A DNA stretch of 13,033 nt from Armatimonadota bacterium (GCA_003542955.1 DPJP01000156.1:3827-16859); one strand, 5' to 3'. Numbered from the stretch's first letter, positions 1-7,590 are shown. Notes: generated by a model from the letters alone, not told the origin. Made by a program: numbers and translations.

Positions 1-1
1 G

Positions 2-157
2 GGCGAGGTCCGAACCACCGTCACCCTTCCGCCCGGATTCCGACTGATCGGCGAGCTGACACCTGCGGGCCGCACGCCCATGACTGCCGAGGATGGCGCC
101 TTCACCGTGACGCTCGATGAGTTGCGCGGGCGAGTCTACCTGCTGGTAGCGGAGTAG
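2..157 (+). CDS. C-terminal fragment of an unidentified protein
   Basis: An open frame enters from the left edge of the window and ends at a TAG at 155-157, giving about 51 residues. The fragment is rich in Val, Thr and Leu with alternating hydrophobic residues and ends in RVYLLVAE. This looks like the last strands of a beta-sandwich domain, as found at the end of many secreted or carbohydrate-active enzymes. That reading is inference from composition only, and the family cannot be named from this piece. It is followed by GC-rich hairpins that could end its transcript. The coding sense is supported by the lack of stops and by the natural protein-like composition, but the start and most of the gene lie outside the window. 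Confidence 0.6.
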   Translation, partial: GEVRTTVTLPPGFRLIGELTPAGRTPMTAEDGAFTVTLDELRGRVYLLVAE

Positions 158-160
158 AAC

Positions 161-217
161 ACGGGGCACAGCCCCGTGCGGGGGCTGCGACCCCGAAGGG
201 TCCCGCCGTAGCCCCGC
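161..217 (+). terminator. Cluster of GC hairpins, possible terminator
   Basis: Three inverted repeats follow the stop codon at 157. The first is a perfect 7-bp stem, 161-167 with 171-177, with a 3-nt loop. The second is GACCC with GGGTC (189-193 and 198-202) around a CGAA tetraloop. The third is a near-perfect outer stem pairing about 178-186 with 210-217 and enclosing the second. There is no U-tract, so this is not a classical intrinsic terminator. It could stop or stabilise the upstream transcript. The rest of the 158-383 gap shows no convincing promoter hexamers. Confidence 0.4.
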
Positions 218-271
218 AGTTCAGTGCGGAGGCGGACGTCGTGCTCTGCCATCCTGCGGGGTCAAGCGGCT

Positions 272-298
272 TGCATCGAGACGGGTCGCTGTCGCCGA
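272..298 (+). repeat. Degenerate copy of the GGGTC-CTGTC-CCGA repeat
   Basis: This 27-nt stretch matches, at 21 of 27 positions by eye, the minus-strand reading of one end of the 78-bp repeats at 7418-7495 and 7591-7668. It also resembles 7552-7571, sharing GGTCGCTGTC and CCGATTC. It lies in the gap before the WD40 gene. It is either an eroded member of the same dispersed family or a chance GC-rich likeness. Confidence 0.35.
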
Positions 299-383
299 TT
301 CCGCCTGAGGCCCGACGGAGCCGCCAGAGGCTGCAGCCCGTCTCGTCGTACCGAGCACGTCAACCATCAGGAAGTGACCCGCA

Positions 384-3300
384 ATGGGTGCAGCCGCCAG
401 CGTGTCGCGCCAGGCCGGCGCGAGCATCACGTTCCGCGTGTTCGTCAGCTCGACGTTCCAGGACTTCGTCGCCGAACGCAACGCGCTCCAGAAAGACGTC
501 TGGCCAGACCTGCGGGAGCTGTGTGAGGCGAACGGTGCACGCTTTCAGGCCGTCGACCTCCGGTGGGGCGTCAGCGAACAGGCCGGGCGCGATCAGCGCG
601 CAATGGACATCTGCCTCGAGGAGATCCGCCGCTGTCAGCAGGTGACGCCCCGGCCCAACTTCGTCGTCCTGCTCGGCGACCGATATGGCTGGCGACCGGT
701 ACCCGCGCGCGTCCCGCAGGTGGAACTCGACGCTGTGCTCGGCCATACCGTCGATCCCGGCGAGTGCTCTCTCATCCGAGACTGGTACGCGCTGGACACC
801 AACTCGGTTCGCCCCGAGTACTGCCTCCACTCGCGAGAGGGAGTGCGACACGACGAGTGGGCGCATATCGAGCAGCGACTGCGCGCCACACTGCTGGCCG
901 GCGCGCGAGCGTGCGGCCTCCCCGATGACGCGCTGGTGAAGTACGAACGCTCCGCCACCGAGCAGGAGATCATCGCCGGGGCCCTGGGAGCCGAGGGTGA
1001 TCACGCCTTCGGCTACTTCCGCACAATCCACGGTCTGCCCGATGACCAGACCGCCGCCAGCTACGTCGACATCGGCCCTGACGGCCGCCGGGACGCCGAG
1101 ACTGCAGATCGGCTGGGCCAACTGCAGGCGCGCTTGCGCGACCACCTCCCTGACGGCCACATCCACGGTATCGACGCGCGATGGGAGCAGAACACGCCGT
1201 CGGAGGAGCACCTGGCGCCCTTCTGCGCCCGCGTCCGCGCCGATCTCTCCCTGGCAATTGCTGAGGAACTCGCGAAGCTTGGCGCCGTCGACGAGGTCGA
1301 TCGCGAGGTGCAGGCCCATGCCGAGTTCGCCGCGGAGCGCGGCGGACACTTCGTGGGACGCCGCGAGACCATCGCGCGGGTACTCGACTACGCGACCGGG
1401 GCCGCGCGGCATCCGCTCGTCATCACCGGCCGGTCCGGGTCTGGCAAGTCGGCGCTGATGGCCAGAGTGCTCGGGGAACTGCCGGAAGAAGCCACGGTCA
1501 TATCGCGCCTGATCGGCGCCACGCCTGCATCGACACGCTTGCACTCGCTGCTCCGAGGCCTTTGTGAGCAGATATCCCGCGAACTCGACTTGCCGAGACC
1601 GCGCGAGACTGGCCCCGATGCCGTCGCGGCAGATGATCCCTACGCCATCCCCGACGATCCGCATCAGCTTGTTGCGACCTTCGAGCGGCTTCTCGGCATG
1701 GTGCCTGAGGGCCGGAACCTGGTGATCGTGCTCGACGCGCTGGATCAACTGAGTGGGGCCGACAACGCGCACTCGCTGGCATGGCTACCGACAGAGCTGC
1801 CACCCGGGGTGCGCATCATCGTGTCGGTGCTGGAGCGCGAAGACGCCGCCGGCGAGTGCCATCGCGCCGCGGCGAAGAGATTGCCGGCCGAGGCACTGAT
1901 CGAGTTGCCGGCGCTGTCTGCCGAGGAAGGCAGCGGTATCCTGCACGCATGGCTGGGCGCGGCGCGGAGGACGCTCGACCCGGCACAGCTCTCACACCTG
2001 CTCGACCGCTTCAGCGCCTGCCCTGAGGGGCACGCGCTATTCCTGCGGCTCGCCTTCGAGGAGGCCCGTCGCTGGCGGTCCTTTGACGGGCTGCCGGCGG
2101 GCAGCGATGGCCTAGCCGGCCTACGGGACACCGTCGAGGGCCTCGTTGAGGACATGCTAGCGCGGATCGAGATGCCCGCCAACCACGGTGCTGTGCTCGT
2201 GCATTGGGCGCTCGGCTACCTTGCCGCCGCGCGTAACGGACTGGCCGAGGACGAGATGCTGCAGGTGCTATCGCGCGACGAGCAGGTGATGGCAGACTTC
2301 GCACGGCGCTCACCAGATTCCCCGGAGGTCGACAGCCTCCCGATCGTCGTCTGGTCGAGGTTGCGGTTCGACCTCGACTACTACCTCACGGAGCGATCCG
2401 CCGACAACACATCGCTGCTGGCCTTCTACCACCGTCAGGTCGGTGAGGCCGCCGAGCGGCGCTACCTCGGCGACGCCCCCCATCGCCTGCGTGCGCACCG
2501 CAAGCTGGGCGAGTACTTCGCCGCGCGCAAGCCCTGGGCCGATCCGCATGCACGCGTGGCCGATCTGCGGCGGGGTGCCGAACTCGCCTGGCAGCAGACG
2601 ATGGCGGAGGACTGGGATGAGCTGGAGGCCACACTCACCGACCTGCCGTCGCTCAAGGCCAAGGCGGAGGGAGGGATGTTCTTCGACCTCGTGAGCGACT
2701 TCTCCCGCGCCACCGAAGCCCTTCCCCCGGCCCGCCCCGGCGCACGAATCGCTCGGCTGCTGAGCCAGGCGCTGCGTGCGGACACGCAGTTCCTCGCCCG
2801 GCACCCGGACGCGCTCTTGCAGTCCCTGTGGGATCGCGCCTGGTGGTGTGACTGCCCCCAGGCCGAGCGCCACTACATCTCACCCGTCGGCGGCTGGGGC
2901 CCACTCGGCGCGCCGTGGGAGCGGCCCGAGCCGCGCTTGTGTTCCCTGCTCGAACGGTGGCGGATGCAGGCCGAAGCGCAGGGCCCGCAGCGCCCCCGAC
3001 TGCGCTCTCTCCGCCCGCCTTCTCATCCGCTCGACAGCCCGCAGCTCGCCCATCTCACGGGCCATGAGGGTAGCGTCAGCAGCGTGTGCTTCTCCCCCGA
3101 CGGGGCGCGCATCGCCTCCGCGTCCGGTGACATGACGGTCCGTGTGTGGGATGCACGCTCTGGCAACGAGCTCGCGTGCCTTCGTGGCCATGAGCACACC
3201 GTCGACACCGTCGCGTTTTCGCCGGACGGCTCGCGCATTGCCTCAGGGGGACGCGACGAGACTCTCCGTGTGTGGGATGTGCAGACAGGTACCCAGGTCG

Positions 3301-5147
3301 CATGTATGGTCGGTCATGAAAACAGGGTCTGCAGCACCGCCTTCTCTCCCGACGGGCTCTGTATCGCCTCGGGGGCCGCCAACACGATCCGTCTATGGGA
3401 CGCAGACACGGGTACCGAGACCGCGCGGCTGATGGGGCACCGCAGCTACGTCGAAGCGGTGGCCTTCTCGCCTGACGGGACTCGCCTTGCGTCCGGCGGA
3501 GACTACATGGTTCGCCTGTGGGACCTCACCTCAGGTCGTGAGGTTGCTTGCCTCAAGGGCCACCAGCGTGGCGTCACCGGCGTGGCCTTCTCGCCCGACG
3601 GCGCTCGCGTCGTGTCCGGCGGCGAGGACGGCACCGTGCGTGTGTGGGACGCAGGCACGGGCGCGGACCTCCTGCGCATTGTGCGCCACACGAACGCCGT
3701 CACGAGCGTGGCCTACTCGCCGGATGGGGCCCGCATCGCGTCCGCATCGTGGGACGACACAGTTCGCCAGTTCGACGCACACACCGGTGATGAGGTGGCT
3801 GTGCTGAAGGGTCATGGTGGGAACGTCAACAGCGTATCGTTCTCGCCCGACGGCGCCTGCCTTGTCTCGGGCTCAGACGATTGGACGGTCCGGGTGTGGG
3901 ACGCCTACGCCACAGACGAACCGGGGGCTCTGCAGGGGCACGATGGCCTGATCTGGACGCTGGCGTTCTCCCCTGACGGGAGACGCCTTGCATCGGGTGC
4001 GGGGGATCGGACTGTTCGCCTGTGGAACCCACAGACGGGCGAGGAGGCGGCCTGCTTGACCGGGCACACGAGCACTGTCAAGCGGGTCCGCTTCTCTCCC
4101 GACGGATCACGCATTCTATCCGCGGCATGGGACAGAACCGTGCGTGTGTGGGACGCGGCCACGCACGCCGAGCTGGCCTGCCTGACCGGTCATGACGACT
4201 GGGTACAGGACGCGGCATTTTCTCCTGACGGCGCACGTATCGTGTCGGCGTCGAGCGACCACAGTGCTCGAGTGTGGGAACCCCACTCCGGCACCGAGCG
4301 AGTCCGCTTCTGCGGGCATGGCGGCAGCGTCTGGCAGGTGTGCTTCTCGCCCGACGGGAGCCGTGTCGTGTCGGCGTCAAGCGACAGGACGGCCCGTGTG
4401 TGGGATGCGCGACAGGGCCACGAGATCGCGTGTCTCAATGGTCACCAGGCCGATGTGTGGTGCGTATGCTTCTCTCCCGACGGCTGCCGCATCGCATCGG
4501 GCTCGGCGGACAACACCGTCCGTGTCTGGGACGCGGACACCGGGGCGGAGGCGGCCTGCCTCACCGGTCACGCGAAAGCCCCCAAAGCCCTGGCGTTCTC
4601 ACCGGACGGTACCCGCGTGGCCTCCACCTCCCATGACGAGACGGTGCGCGTATGGGACGCGCTCACGGGAGAGTCCCTCGATGTGGTGCCCGGCCGTGGA
4701 GATGCGGGGAGCATTGCCGCGGGAGCCACTGAGTACCCCTGGCGTGTAATCACCCACAACCGTGAGACGCGCGTGGAAGATGCCGCAACGCGCGCCGCCG
4801 GTGCGTGGTCCTCGCTGGAGCTGTGGGATGTCGTCACCCATCCATCGGGGCGTATCTGGGCGGGGTATGCGCACAGCTACCTCGCCATGTGCACGCTCGA
4901 CGGCCCCCCTGAGACACACGAGTCCCGGATCGCCACCGCGACCCGGCTGTGGCTCTTCGGCGATCCTGCCGACGGCGGAGAAGATGACGGCCACTGGGCG
5001 AGCCACCTCACCGCCGACTGCGGCTTCTGTGGCCATCGGTTCGCGGTGAGCGAGTCCGCCATCGGCGCCATCCTGCCATGCCCGAGCTGCACGGGGTCGC
5101 TCAAGCTCAATCCGTTCACATGCGACCTGGCGGCCGAGGTCCACTGA
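384..5147 (+). CDS. DUF4062 / STAND-type NTPase / WD40-repeat / zinc-ribbon giant protein
   Basis: This is a 1587-residue multidomain protein, probably a cytoplasmic NTP-switch sensor. Residues 17-105 form a DUF4062-type domain: FRVFVSSTFQDF, then DLRWG, then GDRYGW at 98-103. This is the same N-terminal signature seen in animal TEP1/NWD1-like proteins. A P-loop NTPase follows, with Walker A GRSGSGKS at 349-356 and a Walker B-like VIVLDALDQL around 447-456, typical of STAND/NACHT ATPases. A helical, winged-helix-like section includes FYHRQVGEAAERRYL at about 681. Residues 891-1435 hold 13 canonical WD40 repeats, and 1436-1500 look like a degenerate 14th blade. CxxC pairs at 1546/1549 and 1566/1569 make a zinc ribbon. 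There is no signal peptide or membrane segment. The ATG at 384 has a GGAA-type ribosome site about 10 nt upstream. In STAND proteins WD40 repeats usually sense a ligand and the NTPase oligomerises. A role in defence or stress signalling is inferred, since no partner gene is adjacent. Confidence 0.92.
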   Translation: MGAAASVSRQAGASITFRVFVSSTFQDFVAERNALQKDVWPDLRELCEANGARFQAVDLRWGVSEQAGRDQRAMDICLEEIRRCQQVTPRPNFVVLLGDRYGWRPVPARVPQVELDAVLGHTVDPGECSLIRDWYALDTNSVRPEYCLHSREGVRHDEWAHIEQRLRATLLAGARACGLPDDALVKYERSATEQEIIAGALGAEGDHAFGYFRTIHGLPDDQTAASYVDIGPDGRRDAETADRLGQLQARLRDHLPDGHIHGIDARWEQNTPSEEHLAPFCARVRADLSLAIAEELAKLGAVDEVDREVQAHAEFAAERGGHFVGRRETIARVLDYATGAARHPLVITGRSGSGKSALMARVLGELPEEATVISRLIGATPASTRLHSLLRGLCEQISRELDLPRPRETGPDAVAADDPYAIPDDPHQLVATFERLLGMVPEGRNLVIVLDALDQLSGADNAHSLAWLPTELPPGVRIIVSVLEREDAAGECHRAAAKRLPAEALIELPALSAEEGSGILHAWLGAARRTLDPAQLSHLLDRFSACPEGHALFLRLAFEEARRWRSFDGLPAGSDGLAGLRDTVEGLVEDMLARIEMPANHGAVLVHWALGYLAAARNGLAEDEMLQVLSRDEQVMADFARRSPDSPEVDSLPIVVWSRLRFDLDYYLTERSADNTSLLAFYHRQVGEAAERRYLGDAPHRLRAHRKLGEYFAARKPWADPHARVADLRRGAELAWQQTMAEDWDELEATLTDLPSLKAKAEGGMFFDLVSDFSRATEALPPARPGARIARLLSQALRADTQFLARHPDALLQSLWDRAWWCDCPQAERHYISPVGGWGPLGAPWERPEPRLCSLLERWRMQAEAQGPQRPRLRSLRPPSHPLDSPQLAHLTGHEGSVSSVCFSPDGARIASASGDMTVRVWDARSGNELACLRGHEHTVDTVAFSPDGSRIASGGRDETLRVWDVQTGTQVACMVGHENRVCSTAFSPDGLCIASGAANTIRLWDADTGTETARLMGHRSYVEAVAFSPDGTRLASGGDYMVRLWDLTSGREVACLKGHQRGVTGVAFSPDGARVVSGGEDGTVRVWDAGTGADLLRIVRHTNAVTSVAYSPDGARIASASWDDTVRQFDAHTGDEVAVLKGHGGNVNSVSFSPDGACLVSGSDDWTVRVWDAYATDEPGALQGHDGLIWTLAFSPDGRRLASGAGDRTVRLWNPQTGEEAACLTGHTSTVKRVRFSPDGSRILSAAWDRTVRVWDAATHAELACLTGHDDWVQDAAFSPDGARIVSASSDHSARVWEPHSGTERVRFCGHGGSVWQVCFSPDGSRVVSASSDRTARVWDARQGHEIACLNGHQADVWCVCFSPDGCRIASGSADNTVRVWDADTGAEAACLTGHAKAPKALAFSPDGTRVASTSHDETVRVWDALTGESLDVVPGRGDAGSIAAGATEYPWRVITHNRETRVEDAATRAAGAWSSLELWDVVTHPSGRIWAGYAHSYLAMCTLDGPPETHESRIATATRLWLFGDPADGGEDDGHWASHLTADCGFCGHRFAVSESAIGAILPCPSCTGSLKLNPFTCDLAAEVH
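3054..4688 (+). repeat. Coding tandem array: 13 WD40 repeats of about 42 residues
   Basis: Thirteen tandem units of about 126 bp each encode the pattern LTGH - 10 to 12 residues - FSPDG - RIASGS - D - TVRVWDA - TG. FSPDG occurs in 12 units and YSPDG in one (the sixth). Repeats 3 and 4 lack a residue or two in the loop before TIRLWD and MVRLWD. Protein motifs are nearly constant while synonymous codons vary: the Ser-Pro codons in FSPDG are tcccc, tcgcc, tctcc and others. The array is therefore not a fresh DNA duplication but is kept by selection on the protein. Thirteen clear units plus one degenerate unit would make two seven-bladed propellers. Confidence 0.95.
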
Positions 5148-5223
5148 TCCCGGCCACTCATCATCGCACCTCGCAGCCGCTGCCGTGCGCGGACTGCGCC
5201 CTGTCGCGCTGCTGCCCTCCCCC

Positions 5224-6312
5224 TCACTCTCCCAAAAACTCCCGCCCGAACTCGCGGGTGTGCTGGAACATCGCCTCGATGTTCTCGAGGGGGGTCTCGG
5301 GGAGGGTGGAGCTGGTGCTGGAGAGCACATGGCCGCGGCCCGGCCCGGCGAGCGTGAAGGAGCGCTCGACGGAGGCCTTCACATCATCCACCGTGCCCCA
5401 GGGCAGCGTGCTCGTCACCGAAACGCAGCCGAGGATGATGATCGGCCGATTGTGCCTGTCCCGGAGCGCGCACATCCGGGCGTAGTCGACCCCATGCTCC
5501 TCCTCGAAGCCCTGCAGGCCGCTGATGCCGAGGTCCATGAGGTCATCGAGAATCGGCATGATGTTGCCGTCACAGTGCCAGATGATGTGGACGTTGTTCT
5601 CCACCAGGGGCTCCAGGCACCATTTCAGCTCCGGGAAGTAGATCTCGCGGAGCATTGTCGGTGACATCAGGGGACCGTTGGCCCCGCAGATGTCCTGGCC
5701 GGTGTAGGCGAATGGGGGAAGACCGTACTTCTCGACGGCGAGCACGATGGCCTCATTGAGCAGACGCCCGCGCAGCGCCGTGTGGTGGTAGTAGCGTCGC
5801 ATGGCCCGCGGGTCCATGGCGGCGGCGGTGAGGTAGTTCTCATAGCCCCAACTACTGTAGGGCCCCATGAAGTCGGCTTGGCCGAAGCTGTCGATGACCA
5901 GCGCGTCGTCGCCCAGGAGGTCCTGGTGCCCCTTGACTCGCGCTACATAGGCCTGTGCGGCGACCTCGTGGTCGAACTCGCTGGTGACGGCCTCATCGTC
6001 GGGCAATTCGTCGATCAGCCGCAGCACGTCCTCCGGCGTCTGAAAGCCCGCGGCGACATGCTCGTGCGGCTGGTCCATCGTCTCGCGGCACTCGAGCCGC
6101 CGCTGCCGCTCGGTGGGGTAGTACCACTGGATGATGAGATTGGCCCCGACGCGGCGGACCATCTCGACGAAGCAGCCCTCGGGGTCTGACCAGTAGTCGC
6201 GTCCGGTCACCTTCGTGTAGTATGCCGACCCGGTGATGAAGCCCTGGGTATAGCATGGATAGGGGACACGTTCGCGATGCAGCGTTGCCAGGGCGATGTC
6301 GCGGCCTGTCAT
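5224..6312 (-). CDS. Uroporphyrinogen decarboxylase (URO-D) superfamily protein, probable corrinoid-linked methyltransferase
   Basis: The 362-residue product has the length and motif order of the URO-D/MtaA-like TIM-barrel family. It shows IIWHCDGN at 243-250 (the HxDGN-type motif on a barrel strand), then DLGISGLQGFE, then a Gly-rich ILGCVSVTSTLPWGT, and PLENIEAMF near the C-terminus. True HemE acts on uroporphyrinogen. This protein lacks the HemE N-terminal substrate signature and sits beside a MetH-activation-like gene. It more likely moves a methyl group between a substrate or corrinoid and an acceptor such as a thiol or folate. The substrate cannot be told from sequence. The ATG at 6312 is supported by GGGAGG at 6320-6325, seven bases upstream. 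It is the last gene of a minus-strand cassette, 56 nt after the small TIGR04076-like gene, and its stop lies 76 nt from the stop of the converging WD40 gene. No clear terminator is seen in that gap. Confidence 0.85.
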   Translation of the reverse strand: MTGRDIALATLHRERVPYPCYTQGFITGSAYYTKVTGRDYWSDPEGCFVEMVRRVGANLIIQWYYPTERQRRLECRETMDQPHEHVAAGFQTPEDVLRLIDELPDDEAVTSEFDHEVAAQAYVARVKGHQDLLGDDALVIDSFGQADFMGPYSSWGYENYLTAAAMDPRAMRRYYHHTALRGRLLNEAIVLAVEKYGLPPFAYTGQDICGANGPLMSPTMLREIYFPELKWCLEPLVENNVHIIWHCDGNIMPILDDLMDLGISGLQGFEEEHGVDYARMCALRDRHNRPIIILGCVSVTSTLPWGTVDDVKASVERSFTLAGPGRGHVLSSTSSTLPETPLENIEAMFQHTREFGREFLGE

Positions 6313-6368
6313 GGGGCATCCTCCCGCCTACCGTTAGTCCATGGGCGCGTCAGTGTGCTTCCGCGGCC

Positions 6369-6671
6369 TCAGTCTTCTTCCCTCTCGATGCTGAACGTCA
6401 CGGTGCCGCCGCCGGTGAATTCGCATGGATCGAGGCACTGGACGTAGGCCCTGCCGTCATCCTTCTCCCTGTGGGCAAGGCCCATCTGGTCCGGCCTGAC
6501 GCCCTTCGCCAGCGCAATATGGTAGGGGAGTACCGAGGCCAGCGAGTGCATACAGGCCGCGGTGGTCTCCTGCAGGTTGAGACGATAGCCGCTATCCAGC
6601 ACGATCTGGTCGCCGACCTGGTAGACCGGGCAGCGCCCCTTGATGTCTTCTACGCGGATGACCAGTCGCAT
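6369..6671 (-). CDS. TIGR04076-like small protein
   Basis: This 100-residue protein matches the layout of the TIGR04076 family: a beta-strand start (MRLVIRVEDIKG), then RCPVYQVGD, a central Cys-containing helix (TTAACMHSLASVLPYHIAL), and a C-terminal CLDPCEFTGGG followed by VTFSIER. Cysteines at 14, 40, 79 and 83 fall near the conserved Cys positions I recall for the family and might bind metal or undergo redox chemistry, which is inference. The biochemical function of the family is not known to me. The ATG at 6671 is chosen because homology begins there and an AAGGTG ribosome site lies 8 nt upstream. A longer open frame continues upstream in the same frame, but it overlaps the neighbouring gene and is not protein-like. 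It lies 35 nt after the MetH-activation-like gene and 56 nt before the URO-D gene, which points to a shared transcript. Confidence 0.8.
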   Translation of the reverse strand: MRLVIRVEDIKGRCPVYQVGDQIVLDSGYRLNLQETTAACMHSLASVLPYHIALAKGVRPDQMGLAHREKDDGRAYVQCLDPCEFTGGGTVTFSIEREED

Positions 6672-6706
6672 GTGCGTATCACCTTCCCTGTTGCGCGGGG
6701 GAACGC

Positions 6707-7396
6707 CTATGGCGAGTGCCGGATTGACTCCCACAGGGCCTCGTCGAACGGCGCAGCGCGACCGGAGCAGTTCTCTCGCCGGCACACCTGGCAACTGCGG
6801 AAGTCCTTCTCCGTGGCGAACCGGATTCCCGATATGCTCTTGTTCGGCACCATCAGAAACGATGGCGTCAGCTCGACGCCGATCAGGCTCTTCACATCGC
6901 CCAACAGCCCGAACAACTCCTGCTGCTGCTCGATCGGCCAGACATCCACGTCGCCCGAGCCCGGGTTCATGCTGGCGCTCTTGCCGAGCAGGAAGCGCTG
7001 CTGGAGGTACTCCTGCAGGTGCTTCGTTGCGGCTGTGAGCGCGGCGGCCTTGATGGTATCCCACCAGAACTCGGCCAGGAACTCGTCCCTGGGCAGGCTG
7101 ACCGCGTCCATCTCGTGCCCACAGGTCGCGACGTACGGGAATACGCGCTCCACCTGGTCGAGATTCGCCCTCAGCATCCGGCTGGTGAAGGTGACGCCGT
7201 CGATGCAGATCGTGTCCTCGCCCCTGGCTTCGACGAAGGACTCCGCGAGCAGGGCCTTGGGCCGCGCCACCTCGCTTGCCATGTCCACGAGCCGCGCGAA
7301 GGTCTTGGCGTCGGCCGTGGCCGGCTGCACATGGACGCGCCCCATGAGCGCCTCTATGTCAAACTCGACCGGTGTGTCAGTCAGTGCCTGGATCAT
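6707..7396 (-). CDS. Stand-alone methionine synthase activation-domain-like protein with Cys-rich tail
   Basis: This 229-residue protein resembles the B12-dependent methionine synthase (MetH) activation domain, found here as a free protein. The middle has PYVATCGHE (88-95) and a long helix WWDTIKAAALTAATKHLQ. The SAM-binding-like stretch runs from MNPGSGDVDVWPIEQQ (143-158) through LFGLLGD and IGVELTPSFLMVPNKSISG (172-190). The tail carries FRSCQVCRRENCSGR with Cys 202, 205 and 210 (CxxC-x4-C), which may hold a metal or iron-sulfur centre. In MetH this domain supports reductive methylation of cob(II)alamin. Free homologues near methyltransferases are likely to help a corrinoid system, which is inference here. 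The ATG at 7396 is preferred over a start 40 codons upstream because GGAGG sits 7 nt before it and the upstream extension is read from a DNA repeat. It is the first gene of the cassette. Confidence 0.83.
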   Translation of the reverse strand: MIQALTDTPVEFDIEALMGRVHVQPATADAKTFARLVDMASEVARPKALLAESFVEARGEDTICIDGVTFTSRMLRANLDQVERVFPYVATCGHEMDAVSLPRDEFLAEFWWDTIKAAALTAATKHLQEYLQQRFLLGKSASMNPGSGDVDVWPIEQQQELFGLLGDVKSLIGVELTPSFLMVPNKSISGIRFATEKDFRSCQVCRRENCSGRAAPFDEALWESIRHSP

Positions 7397-7403
7397 TGCA
7401 TAT

Positions 7404-7408
7404 CCTCC
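7404..7408 (-). promoter_or_regulatory. Ribosome binding site deciding the start at 7396
   Basis: On the minus strand GGAGG is followed by 7 nt and then ATG ATC CAG. This strong site supports the start at 7396 and argues against the longer 269-residue reading, whose first 40 codons run through the repeat at 7418-7495. Confidence 0.8.
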
Positions 7409-7417
7409 ATCGGACTC

Positions 7418-7495
7418 GGGGACAGGGACCCATCCGGGTGCAGTCGGCGTGACTCCATTCGAGACGGAAGGGCCGGACGGGTGCCAGTCCCCGGG
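7418..7495. repeat. 78-bp repeat, copy 1, with imperfect terminal inverted repeats
   Basis: This unit matches 7591-7668 in the same orientation at 74 of 78 positions by eye count. Its left end, GGGGACAGGGACC, and the reverse complement of its right end, GGGGACTGGCACC, agree at 11 of 13 positions, so each unit is bounded by imperfect inverted repeats. This is the architecture of REP-like or MITE-like non-autonomous elements. No transposase is present in the window. Confidence 0.85.
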
Positions 7496-7502
7496 GACTG
7501 CC

Positions 7503-7555
7503 ACCTGCCTGGCCACCTCACCCGGTCTCGACCTTTGCCCCGCGCCCAGGCAGGT
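7503..7555. repeat. 10-bp inverted repeat between the two 78-bp repeats
   Basis: ACCTGCCTGG at 7503-7512 is perfectly complementary to CCAGGCAGGT at 7546-7555, with a 33-nt spacer. The right arm runs into GGTCGCTGTCCCCGATTC, which again resembles a repeat end. The 95-nt spacer between the two 78-bp copies is therefore itself made of repeat-like parts. Confidence 0.6.
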
Positions 7556-7590
7556 CGCTGTCCCCGATTCGGCAGGAGACGCCCCTGAAC

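Noticed and set aside
360..1772. A 470-codon open frame on the minus strand opposite the DUF4062 region
   Set aside because: It lies fully antisense to a protein with clear domain motifs. Long antisense frames are expected at this GC content, and its product shows no recognisable motif.
5148..5223. Shared terminator between the converging WD40 and URO-D genes
   Set aside because: Only short, imperfect GC complementarities are present and neither strand has a U-tract after them.
6672..7064. N-terminal extension of the TIGR04076-like protein by 131 residues
   Set aside because: The extension overlaps the MetH-activation-like gene in another frame and is Arg-rich and low in structure. Family similarity begins at the ATG at 6671, which has a ribosome site.
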